Shown here: one piece after another, positions 34,839-46,187 of the stretch
Layout: the number at the start of each line of letters is the position of its first letter
Numbering within the stretch: the stretch's first letter is position 1
Assembly: GCA_022496205.1 (NCBI GenBank)
Contig: WTXD01000014.1
Span: forward strand, 434,001-498,000
Source of the DNA: Gloeopeniophorella convolvens
Lineage: Eukaryota; Basidiomycota; Agaricomycetes; Russulales
DNA: 64,000 nt
Reading direction: 5' to 3'
The notes under the pieces: model-generated
The model's input: the letters and a program-made list of their open reading frames with translations, nothing else
Told to the model about the DNA's origin: nothing
Database searches by the model: none
Made by a program: the position numbers and the translations under genes

Positions 34839-37800
34839 ATGTGCGCGCATCGCACCCACATCCCACAACCACCACATAGCGCGGGGGCTACTCTCCCAGG
34901 TACAACATACAATGTACTATCCCACATCTGCAACCCACTGAAACACACCCGGAGGTCTACGCGCTCACATCGAGCCGCACCAGATACCTTCGCCTGTCGA
35001 CGGTATTGAGGCGGACAGGGCTAAATGGGAGAACCAGACATATATGACCCTCCCTGGGAGTCATGTACCCCAGTCTACGAGCGACTTTCTGGCGATCGAC
35101 CAAGGCACGTGTATATCTGTTACACTGTGTACAGCATCTGACAGACGGACCACAGGAAACTCGTCACCCAAGTTCATCCGTGTCTCCACTTGGAACATGC
35201 CAAGTACCTCGCGCCTCGCCGAGGAGCTTGACATCCCCATTGTTGCCGCTATTCAACCCTTCGCTGATTTGGATGAACGGGAAGAGCCCGTCCCTCTTGT
35301 TGAGTGCGGCGGGTCGGGTCCCGCGCGCTGTGAGAAATGCGGTGCGTATGTGAACGCATGGTGTACATGGACGGCCGGCGGGAGCAGGTGGAAATGCAAT
35401 CTTTGCGCGCATGAGACCCGCGGTGAGTAACTCATCATATCCATGGTATGACTATCTGACCTTGACGCGGCGCGACCAAGTTGAATCGGATTACTTCTCC
35501 CTCCTCGATGCGAACTTCAACCGTCTCGACTACCATGAACGACCAGAGTTGCAGAAGGGCACCGTTGACTTTGTGGTCTCACAATCATCGGATTATTGGG
35601 CATCGAACCCCTCTCAACTTCTCAATTCCTCGAATAGCCTCACGGATCTTACCTCTGTTGCACCAGCGCGCAAACCCGAGACGATGCGGTACATCTTTGC
35701 CCTGGATGTCTCCGACACGGCCGTATTGTCCGGGTTTGTCACATCCGCATGCGTCGCACTCAGAACCATTCTCTACGGCCGGCATTCGGAAGACGGGACA
35801 GAAGTTGCATTACCATCCTTACCCTCTGGGTGCAGTATTGCATTCATCTCATTCGATGACACAATACACTTCTATGATGTTTCTGTGCGTATCACATCGT
35901 CTTATCGTGTTTCGCCTCGTGAATTGTTGTATATCGCAGCCAAACCAGATCATCCCTCGACAGTTGGTCATCCCGGATGTCGACGATCCTTTCCTCCCAC
36001 TACCTTCTTCGGCATTATTTGTGGACCCTCATCAGTCTCGGTGCGACTGTCTTTGTTAATGTCCTGATCTGAACTCAGCTCTATCTCGTCCTAGAGCAGT
36101 GATTGAAGGTTTACTAGACAATTTCCAACAGCGACAAGCATCCGGCCTCCAGTTGCCGTCTTCTCAGTCGTGTCTAGGTTCTGCTCTCCATGCTAGTCTG
36201 GCTGCCCTTGTATGCGCTACGCTACTGTATCGTTCCGACTGACTGATATCGTCCTGTTTACTTGACAAGGTGAACACCGGTGGCCAAGTCGTGTCTTTTG
36301 TTTCCACACTTCCGGGCCTTGGTCTTGGCAAGCTAACGCCACTGGAAAACGCAAGAGGCGATGAGGCATTAGACGACAAGAAATACTACGCGCCTCGAAA
36401 CGTCGAATGGAACAATCTGGGCGAAACCTGCGCCGATGCAGGTGTCGGCGTTACGATATTCATGGCTCCAACAAAGTTCGTAGACGTCGGATCGATAGGT
36501 CTGTACCCAGATCTAGCATGTGTGCCATTTCCCAGCTCACACGGTCGATAGGTGCTGTACCTTCGCTCTCCGGCGGCGACATTTTCTTCCACTGGGATTT
36601 CAAGCCGTTACGCGATGGCCCGATCATGGAATCACAACTGCGTCGCCTTGTCACGCGCAAGACAGCGTTCAACTGCACGCTGCGCGTCCGGGCATCCAAC
36701 GGTTGGTCCCAGAATAATTGTTTTGTCTGTATATTTACTCCGGGTAATTGTGCAGGCCTCCGTCCTGCTCGTCTGATGGGAAATTTCCACCTACCAAACC
36801 CGACCACGCCTACACTTGGTACGCTCGATGCTGACAAGACCCTGTCAGTCTCGTTCGACCATTCGGCTACGCTATCACCGCATCAGTACGCGTATATTCA
36901 ATGTGCAGTCCTGCACACGACGATCGACGGCCAGCGTCGAGTGCGCGTAATAAACCTCGCGATACAAGTCGCGGAGCTTGCTGGGAGCGTGTTCAGGTTC
37001 GCAGATATGGACGTTGTGGTGACACACATGATGCGTCAATGCAAGTACATGTATACTCGATGCCCCGAAAACGTTGCTGACCTTCACCAGCCATCTCTCA
37101 CATGTTGAATCACAAACTATCTTCAATCCGGGACGAGCTAACCGAACTATGCTCTGCGATATTGTACTCGTACCGCCGAAACTGTGCAGCGGCGACGGTG
37201 CAGAGTCAAGTTCGTCCTGCCGTCTTCTCCGTGACATCAAGTAACCTTGTTGGGTAGCTGATCATTCCAGAGGCATTCCGCGGCCTCCCTGTCTACACGT
37301 TATCAATTAACAAGAGCAAGCCAATGAAAGGTGTCATGGTACCCCAATGGCATTCGCTGTTTACTGATGCATGATCCTCCAGCAAAATACATCGACCCTG
37401 ACATTCGTAATTACTACAGACACATGTTGCTCGGCGCCAGTGTTCGGAGCACCATGTATCATCTCTACCCACGTATGCTGGCGGTCCACGATCTGGACGA
37501 CACCATCGCACTGCCGCACCCAGAAACAGGTGCCATTGAGATGCCATCCCTGATGCGCGCTAGCTACGTGTTCATGCAAGAAGATGGCATCTATCTGATA
37601 GGTCGGTTCCTTACCCCAATAGACGGCGCGCCCCGATGTCCTGACGTTGATGGCATCACAGACAACGAGGAGCTCCAAGTGCTGTGGGTGGGTCAGGCCG
37701 CATCGCCGCAGCTCCTTCTCGACCTGTTCGGGATGGAGGATATCTTCAAAGTCGATAGCCGCATCGTGCGTGCTTCCCGCTCTGACGCTATGCCACATAC

Positions 37801-38311
37801 AGGCAGCTGACGGCGTACACGTCGAAATCCATCCATCCACGCAGACGGAGCTCCCGGTTCTGGAAACACGCCTTTCCAAACAGGTCCGCAACATCCTCGC
37901 GCAGCGGTCCGAGGAGAAGGGCGGTCGCGCGACTAGGCTGCTTATCGCTCGCCAGAACTTCGACGCGACCGAGATCGAGTTCGCCGATATGCTCGTGGAA
38001 GACCACAACAACGCCGCACTCTCGTATCCAGATTGTACGTACTGTACAATCCGGTTCAGTCTTCGCGGGCTCGATTCCGTCCTGCTAATCCCCGCGGAGC
38101 GCCATGCTTTTGACGCGTTGCTTGATGGCTGACGTGCATCCCCTTAGACCTGTCTTTGGTCCACAAACAGATATCTGCCGCCGTGAGTCACAGAACTTCC
38201 GTCCGTACTGTTCCGACAGTGGGGCCGACTGACGATTGCGCCATTGCGCCCACCCAGATCCAGAGCGGTGCCTCGTTATCACCTGGTACCAGCATGCGTG
38301 CGCCGTGGTAA
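34839..38311 (+). CDS. SEC24: SEC24-family COPII cargo adaptor
   Basis: Inner-coat subunit of COPII vesicles leaving the ER; binds cargo and Sec23. The ATG at 34839 encodes [21 protein letters not shown] 55-nt intron (34900-34954) leads to [20 protein letters not shown] and [20 protein letters not shown]. The next intron (35105-35155) has a GC donor, and it yields [20 protein letters not shown]. The zinc finger is [11 protein letters not shown]...WKCNLC (Cys4). A trunk domain follows ([51 protein letters not shown]), then helical and gelsolin-like parts ([35 protein letters not shown]). The last exons are [12 protein letters not shown] and [17 protein letters not shown] with TAA at 38309. The N-terminal signature suggests the Sfb3/Lst1-like branch. 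The long Gln/Pro-rich N terminus of canonical Sec24 is absent. Confidence 0.9.
35105..35155 (+). other. GC-AG intron in SEC24
   Basis: 51-nt intron with donor AAG|GCACGT and acceptor CCACAG|GA. Only a GC donor at this point restores the conserved DQGNSSPKF junction, because a GT donor nearby shifts the frame. GC-AG introns are a known minor class. Confidence 0.7.
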
Positions 38312-38687
38312 CGCACGTCCACGCGGGTGTTAAGGGGCGCGAACCGTGTTGGTGGCTGCGGCTTGGACAATAGTACACATCGTATTCTCTTTTTCTACTA
38401 TTTGTAAGTGCTGCGCCGCGCAGCATGCCCCCTCGCACTAGGAAACGGGTAGCAAAACCTGTGATCGATTCAGAATATGGAAGGAGAGTATGCGTCGATA
38501 AAGTTTGCACGAGGGAGTCAGAATACAAGAGAGCGAGATGAAGGTGGGTAAATTCATGCATAAACAACGGTATTGGATTATCAAGGAATGTGTAACCGGT
38601 ATCATGAGACTGGGAATGCACGGGGAATCTAGCATGGGAAAGGACAAAAGCGGGATTAAAACTGCAAGTTACACAATATCAAGCGAC
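38312..38687. other. Convergent 3' region (SEC24 / Num1-like)
   Basis: 376 bases between two converging stop codons. No gene is recognised; expected to hold both 3' UTRs. Confidence 0.5.
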
Positions 38688-41600
38688 CTAGTGCTGGTTG
38701 AGGGCCTCCATCGCCGAAACAGGGTTGGACGTCTTGGTTGACCGCCGTGAGCCGAAGCGGAGTTTGCCTGAGAACAGGCCGCCGTCGTGCGAGGTGGTGC
38801 TGCCCGATCGAGAGCGGAACGACCATGCTGGCGACGACGGTCGGGGTGGCTCAGCCTGCGCATCCAGGTGGCCGTCGCGCACTCGGGAACGTTCTGTTGG
38901 CGGGGGCGGCTCGTCTTGGTGTTGGGGGTGGTGGTGATGGTTGTGATGATGATGGTGATGGCCACCAACTGTATGTAACCCATCGCAGCATGCGCGCACG
39001 TTCTCCAGGCCCTCGAAGGCATTCTCGGACAGCGTCTCGTCGTGGAGCTCGAAGTCAAGATCCTCGCCCTCCTGTGGTGCGCTCTGGACCTGCTCCAACG
39101 ACTTGGTCGGACTGTATGGGCCCTCTGGTCCGGGGTAGCGTAGGTATTCCGCCGCCGGCGTGCCCGACCGCTTGCCAATGGACCCGCCAATGGAAAGCTG
39201 CGACGTGCTTCGCTGGCCACGGGGGGTGGTGTTCCATGTGTCGCCACTAGCCTGCAGGCTGCGCGCGCTCCTGAAACTCTTGGGGCTGGCGAGCAGCTGC
39301 GGACTGTGGTGCTCGTGGTGCATGTCCTCGGAAGGGAGATCGGAGTGCCCTGTCATGGGGCTGAGCGGCGTTGGGCCTGGTCTGCCAATGGTGCCGTTGG
39401 CGCCACTTGTGGGACCAGTGGGTGGCAAGGTGGTTGGCCTCGTGAGCAAGTACTTCAGGGCCTGTGCAAGTCAATGTCAGCGCGTTATCAACACGTGGAA
39501 AACGAGTGAACTACATTGAGCCAAATTTCGTGCCTCTCCTTGGTCGGCGCAGTAAACTTCATTTCCCTGAACGGTGTTGACACCACCACGCTGTACTGGT
39601 GGAGGCCCGGCGGCAATGGGTTGGGGTCGAGCACAGCACGAACACCCTCGATGTAAGCTGGACGAAAGTGATCGTTTGCGTTAGTCTCTGCAAGCCCGTC
39701 CAAGACAGTTTGACGTTACTCACCACTCTTGGCACTCGATTCGGAGACGTTCGACGAGCCCGGATCAGCATCGCTCCAGTAAAGCGTTCTGGTGTACGGG
39801 TGAACCCAGAAGAAGCGCTTGTGCCGCTTTTCGCCGTATCCCTTGCCGATAGTCCGACGAGTGTACTTGTATAAGAACTCTCCGATCATTGTTTGCGTGA
39901 TCGCGTGGAGGATGGCTGGGTCGGTACTGCGCTGGGCCATGCTTGCTGCTCCGTTCTGCGGGTAGCCACTAACGGGTGCGGGGGTGTGGTTCGTTGCCCT
40001 GGACTGCGAATGCGCGAGGAAGTAGTGGTTGTCCGAAGACATCGACGACCGCCCAGATCCAAGACTGCGATCCGAATGCAACGAGGCTGTGGACATCTCG
40101 CGCACCCGCTCGCGCTGGGGCTCAGCATCGCGGCCAGAGAAGATGGAGATCGCCGTAGGATGAGAGCTTGTACCTTGCGCGTACGTAGCCGCATTGGCTG
40201 CTGATCGGAAGCTGTGTGTTGAGGGGCGTGAGACTAGACCCTGCGCAGCAGGCGGCAAGCTGGAGCCGTGTTGGCGGGGGAAGCCGCCTCTGAGTGAACC
40301 AAATGTCGGCGTGGTGGCGCGCTGGACGAGTTCTGGCGGGGGTGGGGAAATCGGGCGTCCAGGTGCAATATCACGTGATGAGGTAGATGAAGTGGGCATC
40401 CGCCTCTCGGGTATGAATTGAGGCGGGGGCATGCTGGTCGGGGGAGGTGGAGCACGCGGAGGTGGAGGAAGCATCATCATTGGCGGACGACTCTTATCCA
40501 CCGGAGCGGGGGCAGTAGAAGGCATACGAGAGCGGGGTGTGCTGTCGTCTGCTCCATCCAGCGCCGACTCGATGGACTGCCTCCGGTCATGGCTCATAGG
40601 ACGGGGGACGGGGATAATGGTTGCAACAGAATTCCTGACGGGCGAAGGAGAAGATGGTGCGGAGTGAATTGGCATCGCGGTCGCCGCCGGGCCAGCAGAC
40701 GAGGGAGGGGAGATGTACTGGAATTGCTGCGTTCCTGGACCGGCGACCTTGAACGCACTGGGCAGCGATGGAACGCGAGGATGGACAGGTGAAACGGGGG
40801 GAGTGGGCACCCATTTGTCTGTCTGAATGGACATCTCCTTGAGCTCTGGCTTGGGAGGCTCGGGGGCCACAACGGGCTCTGGAACCACGACTGGCTCCGG
40901 GACTGGCTCGGGAGTGGGTTGCGAGATAGGTGCAGGTGCGGGCTCCTCAATCGGCTCGACCTGAATACCTTGGGACTCGTATGTGACAGGGGGAACGTCC
41001 TCGAAAGGTGTCTCTGGTCGTGACAGAATGGACGAGAACGCCGTATCAGGGCGAGGAACGAGGCTTGATACCCTGATGCTGGCATCGTCGTCCTCTTCCT
41101 CAGCAGGCTCATCATCATCCTCATCGCTGAACGTCTCGATTGATTGATAGTCTTCCATCGACGCCGTCGGGGTGGAAAGGACGATACTCTGGCGAGCATC
41201 GTGGTAGTCCGCTTCGGTGTCGGTGTCTACACCAGTCTCCGTTGCGGCGTCATCGAACTCGTCGATTTGTTCGCGTGTAGGAACGAGCACGCCGCCGCGG
41301 ATCGTGTCAAAGCTGGTGTCGGCCACCAAGGTTGATCGTGTGATAGTATCACGGCGCGGATCCCTGTCGACATCTTCACGGAGAACAAGAGGCAATGGAG
41401 CTGGGGCAGGCGCCGTTTGTATGTCGGCGTCGGCTTTCTCCGGGAGGGGGATTGGAAGGGTCTGGATCTCAGTTTCTGATGTCGGTGTGGGCAAGGTCTG
41501 AACCTCAGCGTGAGCGGTGATGGGGAGCGAGATAGGGATTGGGAGTGGGGCCGGTTCCGGGACCGGCTCGGGTATTGGATCTGTCTCGATGGAGGAGTCT

Positions 41601-44020
41601 GCGTAGACCCGAGGAGGTTCAACGGGCTCGTGTTGCACAGCAGTGTTAGCGTGAACCACGACAATCTTCGGTTCCGACTCAGGGATGGGCTCGGGCTCTG
41701 TCTGCATCGACATCTCCGCCTTCGGCGTCGGTTCCTCGGCCTCTGGCTCGACCTGGACGCCGAAATCCGCAGTCTCGGGTTCCGCCGGCGTGATTTGAAT
41801 CGGGGGCGGGAGTTCGGGAGTAGCCACCTCGACAAAGTCGGTCTGGCAGCCGAATTCGGCCGTTGAGACGGGGATCTCCGTTTCAGCGACAGAATCCATT
41901 CCGGATGCGAACAACTCCGCAGCAAGAGCCTCGGGCTGCCCAACCAGGGACGCCGGGCGCGCCTGCTGGAATGCGGCGCCCCCGCGTGACCGCCGGGGCA
42001 GAGTACGAGAGACCACAGCCTGCCGTAACGGGCTGCGATTGTAGGGGAGGGAGCCAGAGGACGACGACCGCCTGAGCACATTTGCGAACGCAGGGTCCAA
42101 TCCATCGAGGCTGGCTCGGTTTGACGGAGGTTGAGCCACAGCAGGCTCTTCGTCCCGGTAGTCTGGCTCAGGCTCGTCATCCGCTTCAGCACCTTCAAAG
42201 AACGTCGGAACGGGAAGAACGGGCGGCGGCGTGCTTGTAAGAGACCCAAAGTCCTCGTCCTCGTCGTACTCGGAGGCCGGACTGCGTGCCGCGTTCTCCA
42301 GGCGCTGGATGAGTGTGATGCCACCTCGTCCCCGACCGCGCCCACGACCACCCCGGCCGACTCGGAAAGTACCCAAGCGCCGTGGCTTCCTGTCTGTCCC
42401 GGGTGTGGTGAGATCTCCCTCGCCGTCTTCGTCACTGAGGTCCTCTTCGGTGTTAAGGCCAGTGCTGATCGCCGGTGAGTTGTCGAGGCGCTTCCGATAC
42501 TCGATCTTCAGCTCCTTCTCGCGCTGCAGGGTGCTCTTGAGGGTGTTAATTTGTCGCTGCGCATGGGCCAAACGCTGCTGGAGAGCCTCGACCTCATTGC
42601 TGGGGTGGTTAGGAGCGTGGAACGGACGTGACGGGGATACGTCGGGAGATGAATCATACTCGCCATCCCCTGAGAACATGGTAGAGGTGTCCGTGCGCCT
42701 GCGGTTGGTAGAGGGAGCCGGGCTGAACACGTCGTCCATCTCACGATCATGAGGCGTGAGCAGGTCAGATCGTTCACGACCCTCGGGGGTAAGAGGGGAG
42801 CCCATGCGAGGAAGTCGGCGGCTTTGCCTAGCCATCTCAGCCTTGAGGGCATCGAGACTTTGCTGCAGGTCAGACTTGTCACGCTGCAGGCTGGCAGCTT
42901 GCTTTCGGGCCTGGGCTATAGACGTCTCATGGTTTGCCTTGAGGTCCTCCAAGCTATTTTTAAGCCGCTCAGCCTCGTTCTTGTGCTGATCGGTAGCCTC
43001 GCGAGTTTTATTGAGCTGACGTGTGATGCGCTTGTGCTCGCCCTCCAAACGCTGCACGGTAGACTGAGAGTCCGCGAATTGACCACGGAGCTCCTGCAGG
43101 GTAACCTCGAGGTTCCAGTTCTCCTCTTTGTACTTGTCTAGCGCCGAGGATGAGAGTGAGTTGCCTCACAGGCGAACAGACTGACCTGTGCTTTGCTCCT
43201 GTTGTTTGAGCGCGTCACGGAAGCTCTCGAGGCTCTTCTCAAGATCATCTTTTTCTTCTTTCATGTCTTGGAGAGCCTTGTCGCGCTCCGCGAGCAAGCT
43301 TTGAAGGCGCCTGACCTCCGTCAGAAGACCGCTGCCGATTTCGAAGGCGAACTCTGGGTGGCGCGTAAGATATCTAGGAGGACGTAATCGGGATAAGAGT
43401 GTGACACGCACCGACGTCGTCAGCACGATGGGCGGCATTTTTGGCTCTGCGAGACTGGGCAGCGGAGCTTCCAGACGCGGGTTTTGGTCGCTCGGGTTCG
43501 TCTCTGGAAGGTTCATGAGCCCCGAAGGTCGGGGGTGCTGTGGCGCCGTTGACATTCTGCGGAGCATGAGAGACAAGTCAGTCACCGCGAATGAAGCTGA
43601 GGAAACGTCGCAAGCAGAAAGCTCGGGGAAGCCAAAGTGATCCGGGCGAGAAAAGGTGGCGTAGAGAAGAAAGTAAAAGAGGGGACGGATGCAGACCGAT
43701 GAGGTAAAAGTGCTGGTGAGCTGCACGTTTCCAACGTCCCAATCCCTGACAGTCTCGGCAAGCTCGCGATACCGCTCTCGCATTTCGACGGTGATATCGT
43801 CACCCTTGTCGGCATCAATCTCCTGGAGGAGCCGGACGCGTTCCTCGAGCTCGACCCGCTGGGCGAGGAGACGTTCACCAAGGGCGGCAGCCTGTTGGAG
43901 TTGTTTCTCTTTCCCGTCCACAAGGTTCTGAAGTTGCTGGCGCATGTCGTCTGAAGAGGATGAGTGGGAGGAAAAGTCGAGAGAGATAGGGAGGGAAAGA
44001 CCGTCTGAGAATGTGGCCAT
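38688..44020 (-). CDS. Num1/ApsA-like cortical anchor (coiled coil + PH domain)
   Basis: Very large protein, roughly 1,500-1,600 residues, resembling Num1/ApsA/Mcp5, which sits at the cell cortex, binds phosphoinositide through a C-terminal PH domain and anchors dynein for nuclear migration. The ATG at 44020 starts MATFSDGLSLPISLDF. Coiled coils follow (QQLQNLVDGKEKQLQQAAAL, LLAERDKALQDMKEEKDDLE, RLKNSLEDLKANHETSIAQA). A long disordered region holds repeated xQT/xQV motifs at about 40815-41860. The Mcp5-type PH domain lies at about 39540-39900 (EFLYKYTRRTIGKGYGEKRH, KRFFWVHPYTRTLYWSD, QYSVVVSTPFREMKFTAP). The tail carries a His run (HHHHHHNHHHHPQHQ). Five or six introns, most near the ends. 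The ordering and PH signature make the family call firm; the dynein role is inferred from homologues. Confidence 0.88.
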
Positions 44021-44801
44021 TGTCGCGCACTGTGTCCCTGCGCAGGCGCAGGGATGAGCAGAACAGTGGCAGTGAGCTGAGCTGAGGCCGACGAATCCAA
44101 CACGCGGTCACACTCAGCACGTTGCTTCTTTCCCACGCCTCAAGTTCCCTTCCTCCGTCACTTCGCTGCGTTCTTCACGTCTGGGCCTGTCGCTCATGCC
44201 TGCCGTAACACGTGTGTTCGCTCTTAGCCCCGACCGCTCACCACCGGCACTCTGCTGCTCTCGACCATAACAGCCATCTGCCAGAGACTGCCCAGCACCG
44301 CTGATCATCAACATCTGTCCCAATGACCCGTGACATCATCCACATCTGTGATTGTCTCTCGACTGCCAGTTCGTGATGCAGCCGGTCTGCTCACAGGCAA
44401 GAGTCGGTCCGCCCAGTGCGCTGAATGCCGGTTCATTCTGCGCCTTGTCCGGAGTATCCCGATCCGACCGTGTCAAACGTCAACATGATGAATTCATAAC
44501 AAAATTCGTCGCAAGAGTCGTGAAGCGCGTCAGTAAATTATCTACCCATGTATCATGATCATAAGCAGAGGGCTACCCGGAACCGCCGCAATAAGCTAAC
44601 AATACAGCATCAGTCTGCTAATGTCAAGAAACGCGCATGCAAAAATCTAGTCCTGTCCAAGCCTCTGAGTCCTTGCCAAAGATACAGTCAAAACCAATCA
44701 CGAATATGACCCTGGTTGTCCAGAACCACTCCATCCCCGCGACCGGCGTGGAGCATGCGGTGTGTCACCATATGATCCCCCGCTCATGACGGTCGATGTG
44801 C
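44021..44801. other. Intergenic region upstream of the Num1-like gene
   Basis: About 780 bases between two reverse-strand genes, containing the Num1-like promoter and the 3' UTR of the hypothetical beyond. No gene or RNA is recognised. Confidence 0.45.
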
Positions 44802-46187
44802 TCATATGATCTTGCTGCTATGGGGTCGCTCGTCACGAACTAATACCGCCGCCATGGCACAGAAGCTCACCTCAAAGACGCTAGCGTAAGACGCTCCGGA
44901 GCTCGGCGTTCGAGTAGAGTCCCTCGAGCCCCCGCTGTACCTCCGAATGTTTTGTCCCGTGACCGAACCGTGTCCATAACCGCGACTATGGGCGCTTCCA
45001 TCCCCCGGTGAGCTTTGAGCACTCCGACTGTATGATCTAAGGTGTTGATCTGGCGTCTGCGCGATGCGCTGAGCTATAGTCAGGCGACCATGCCAACAAA
45101 CTTCGTCAGTCCCTGCAACTATTCCCACACCGAAAGGCTGGCAAACGAGCAACTTACCAACCGCGGGGCGACTGACGTTAGCCTCTGTCCCTGTCCCCCG
45201 ACGTTCTACGAGGGCAGCCGGCGTCAGATTGTATGGCGGTGAAAATTCGGTTGGCAAAGAATAGCCCCAGCCAGAAATGTTTGCGGCGCCTGTCCTCTCC
45301 ATCGAAGACCTATTTCCGGTATCCGGCGGCGAATGCGCTCGCTCTGTCCATTCAATCTCTGGCGACGTATGTCGCGAGTCGCGAACTACGCTGGTCGAGC
45401 GAGCCGAGGGTGATGACGGAGGGGGTGAGTCCTCGAGAGGCAGTTGAAATTCGATTAGACGCCCTTCTTCTTCGAGGGGACCGGCCTCTTCGATTGTTGG
45501 GGCGCTGCCCTGGACCGCAAAGGGGTTCAGACGGAAGACGCTCATCATCTTCCTCATCGCCTTTGTTGCCTGCGTGGCACGCAGTGGCACCTGCGCATCC
45601 CTCGGTCCTTCACTCGAAGGTCCTGGCGTCGAAGGGGATGACTCAAAGACAAATGCGGCCGACGCCGACGCATCGTCTTGCTGTTCCTCCTTCACGACGG
45701 GAACCGCCTTGACCGTCGAAGGCGCCAGATGGTCTGCATCCAAGCCTTCATCAATAGTGTACAGCAAGTCCCCAGCGGGAGGAGAGAGCCCAAAGGGGGG
45801 CCCGAGCGTTCGTAACCCCGGCGACGCATGCGAGAGGCTACCTAGTGCCGCCGCGGAGGAACGGGTTGCCAGTGGAGCGCCTCGAGGAGGATAAGGCTCG
45901 GGATAAGAGAGGTGCAGCGAGTGCGATCTAGAGGCTGCATGTGACGAAGAAGATCCAGGTTCGTTCGGCTGAACTGCAGATTGGAGGGTTGAGTAGGAGG
46001 AATCGACCGTCCATGACGTCTGCGGCTGGTCCCAAGAATCGACAGTCGGGGAGGACTTTTGCCAGGAGTAGGAAGGGTTCGACATGGGAGAAGCCTGCTT
46101 CGAGCCAAGGCTTGATATGTAGGGATTCCTGTTGTGAACGGGAGGGCGCCGGTCCGAAAGAAGAGGGGGGTAATGGGCGAGGGCCAT
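44802..46187 (-). CDS. Disordered hypothetical protein with short conserved-looking core
   Basis: The frame is open from an ATG at 46577 to the TGA at 44802. The ATG at 46187 (MALAHYPPLLSDRRPPVHNR) is preferred because the upstream part contains TATA-like and AT-rich sequence and looks like leader. The protein is Ser/Pro-rich, with one compact segment (ATKAMRKMMSVFRLNPFAVQ) that resembles a short motif I have seen in basidiomycete hypothetical proteins. An acidic stretch (EEAGPLEEEGRLIEFQLPLE) follows. One intron probably lies near 45070-45160, joining VSRPAV to TIAQRIAQTPDQHLRSYSRS. A GTGAGC donor after SYASVFE suggests a further terminal exon. Function unknown. Confidence 0.55.
   Translation of the reverse strand: MALAHYPPLLSDRRPPVHNRNPYISSLGSKQASPMSNPSYSWQKSSPTVDSWDQPQTSWTVDSSYSTLQSAVQPNEPGSSSSHAASRSHSLHLSYPEPYPPRGAPLATRSSAAALGSLSHASPGLRTLGPPFGLSPPAGDLLYTIDEGLDADHLAPSTVKAVPVVKEEQQDDASASAAFVFESSPSTPGPSSEGPRDAQVPLRATQATKAMRKMMSVFRLNPFAVQGSAPTIEEAGPLEEEGRLIEFQLPLEDSPPPSSPSARSTSVVRDSRHTSPEIEWTERAHSPPDTGNRSSMERTGAANISGWGYSLPTEFSPPYNLTPAALVERRGTGTEANVSRPAVGKLLVCQPFGVGIVAGTDEVCWHGRLTIAQRIAQTPDQHLRSYSRSAQSSPGDGSAHSRGYGHGSVTGQNIRRYSGGSRDSTRTPSSGASYASVFEVSFCAMAAVLVRDERPHSSKII

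Noticed and set aside
41227..42435. 402-codon reverse ORF and other long frames over the Num1-like gene
   Set aside because: Shifted-frame shadows of the low-complexity Num1-like coding sequence (Arg/Ser-rich, no motifs).
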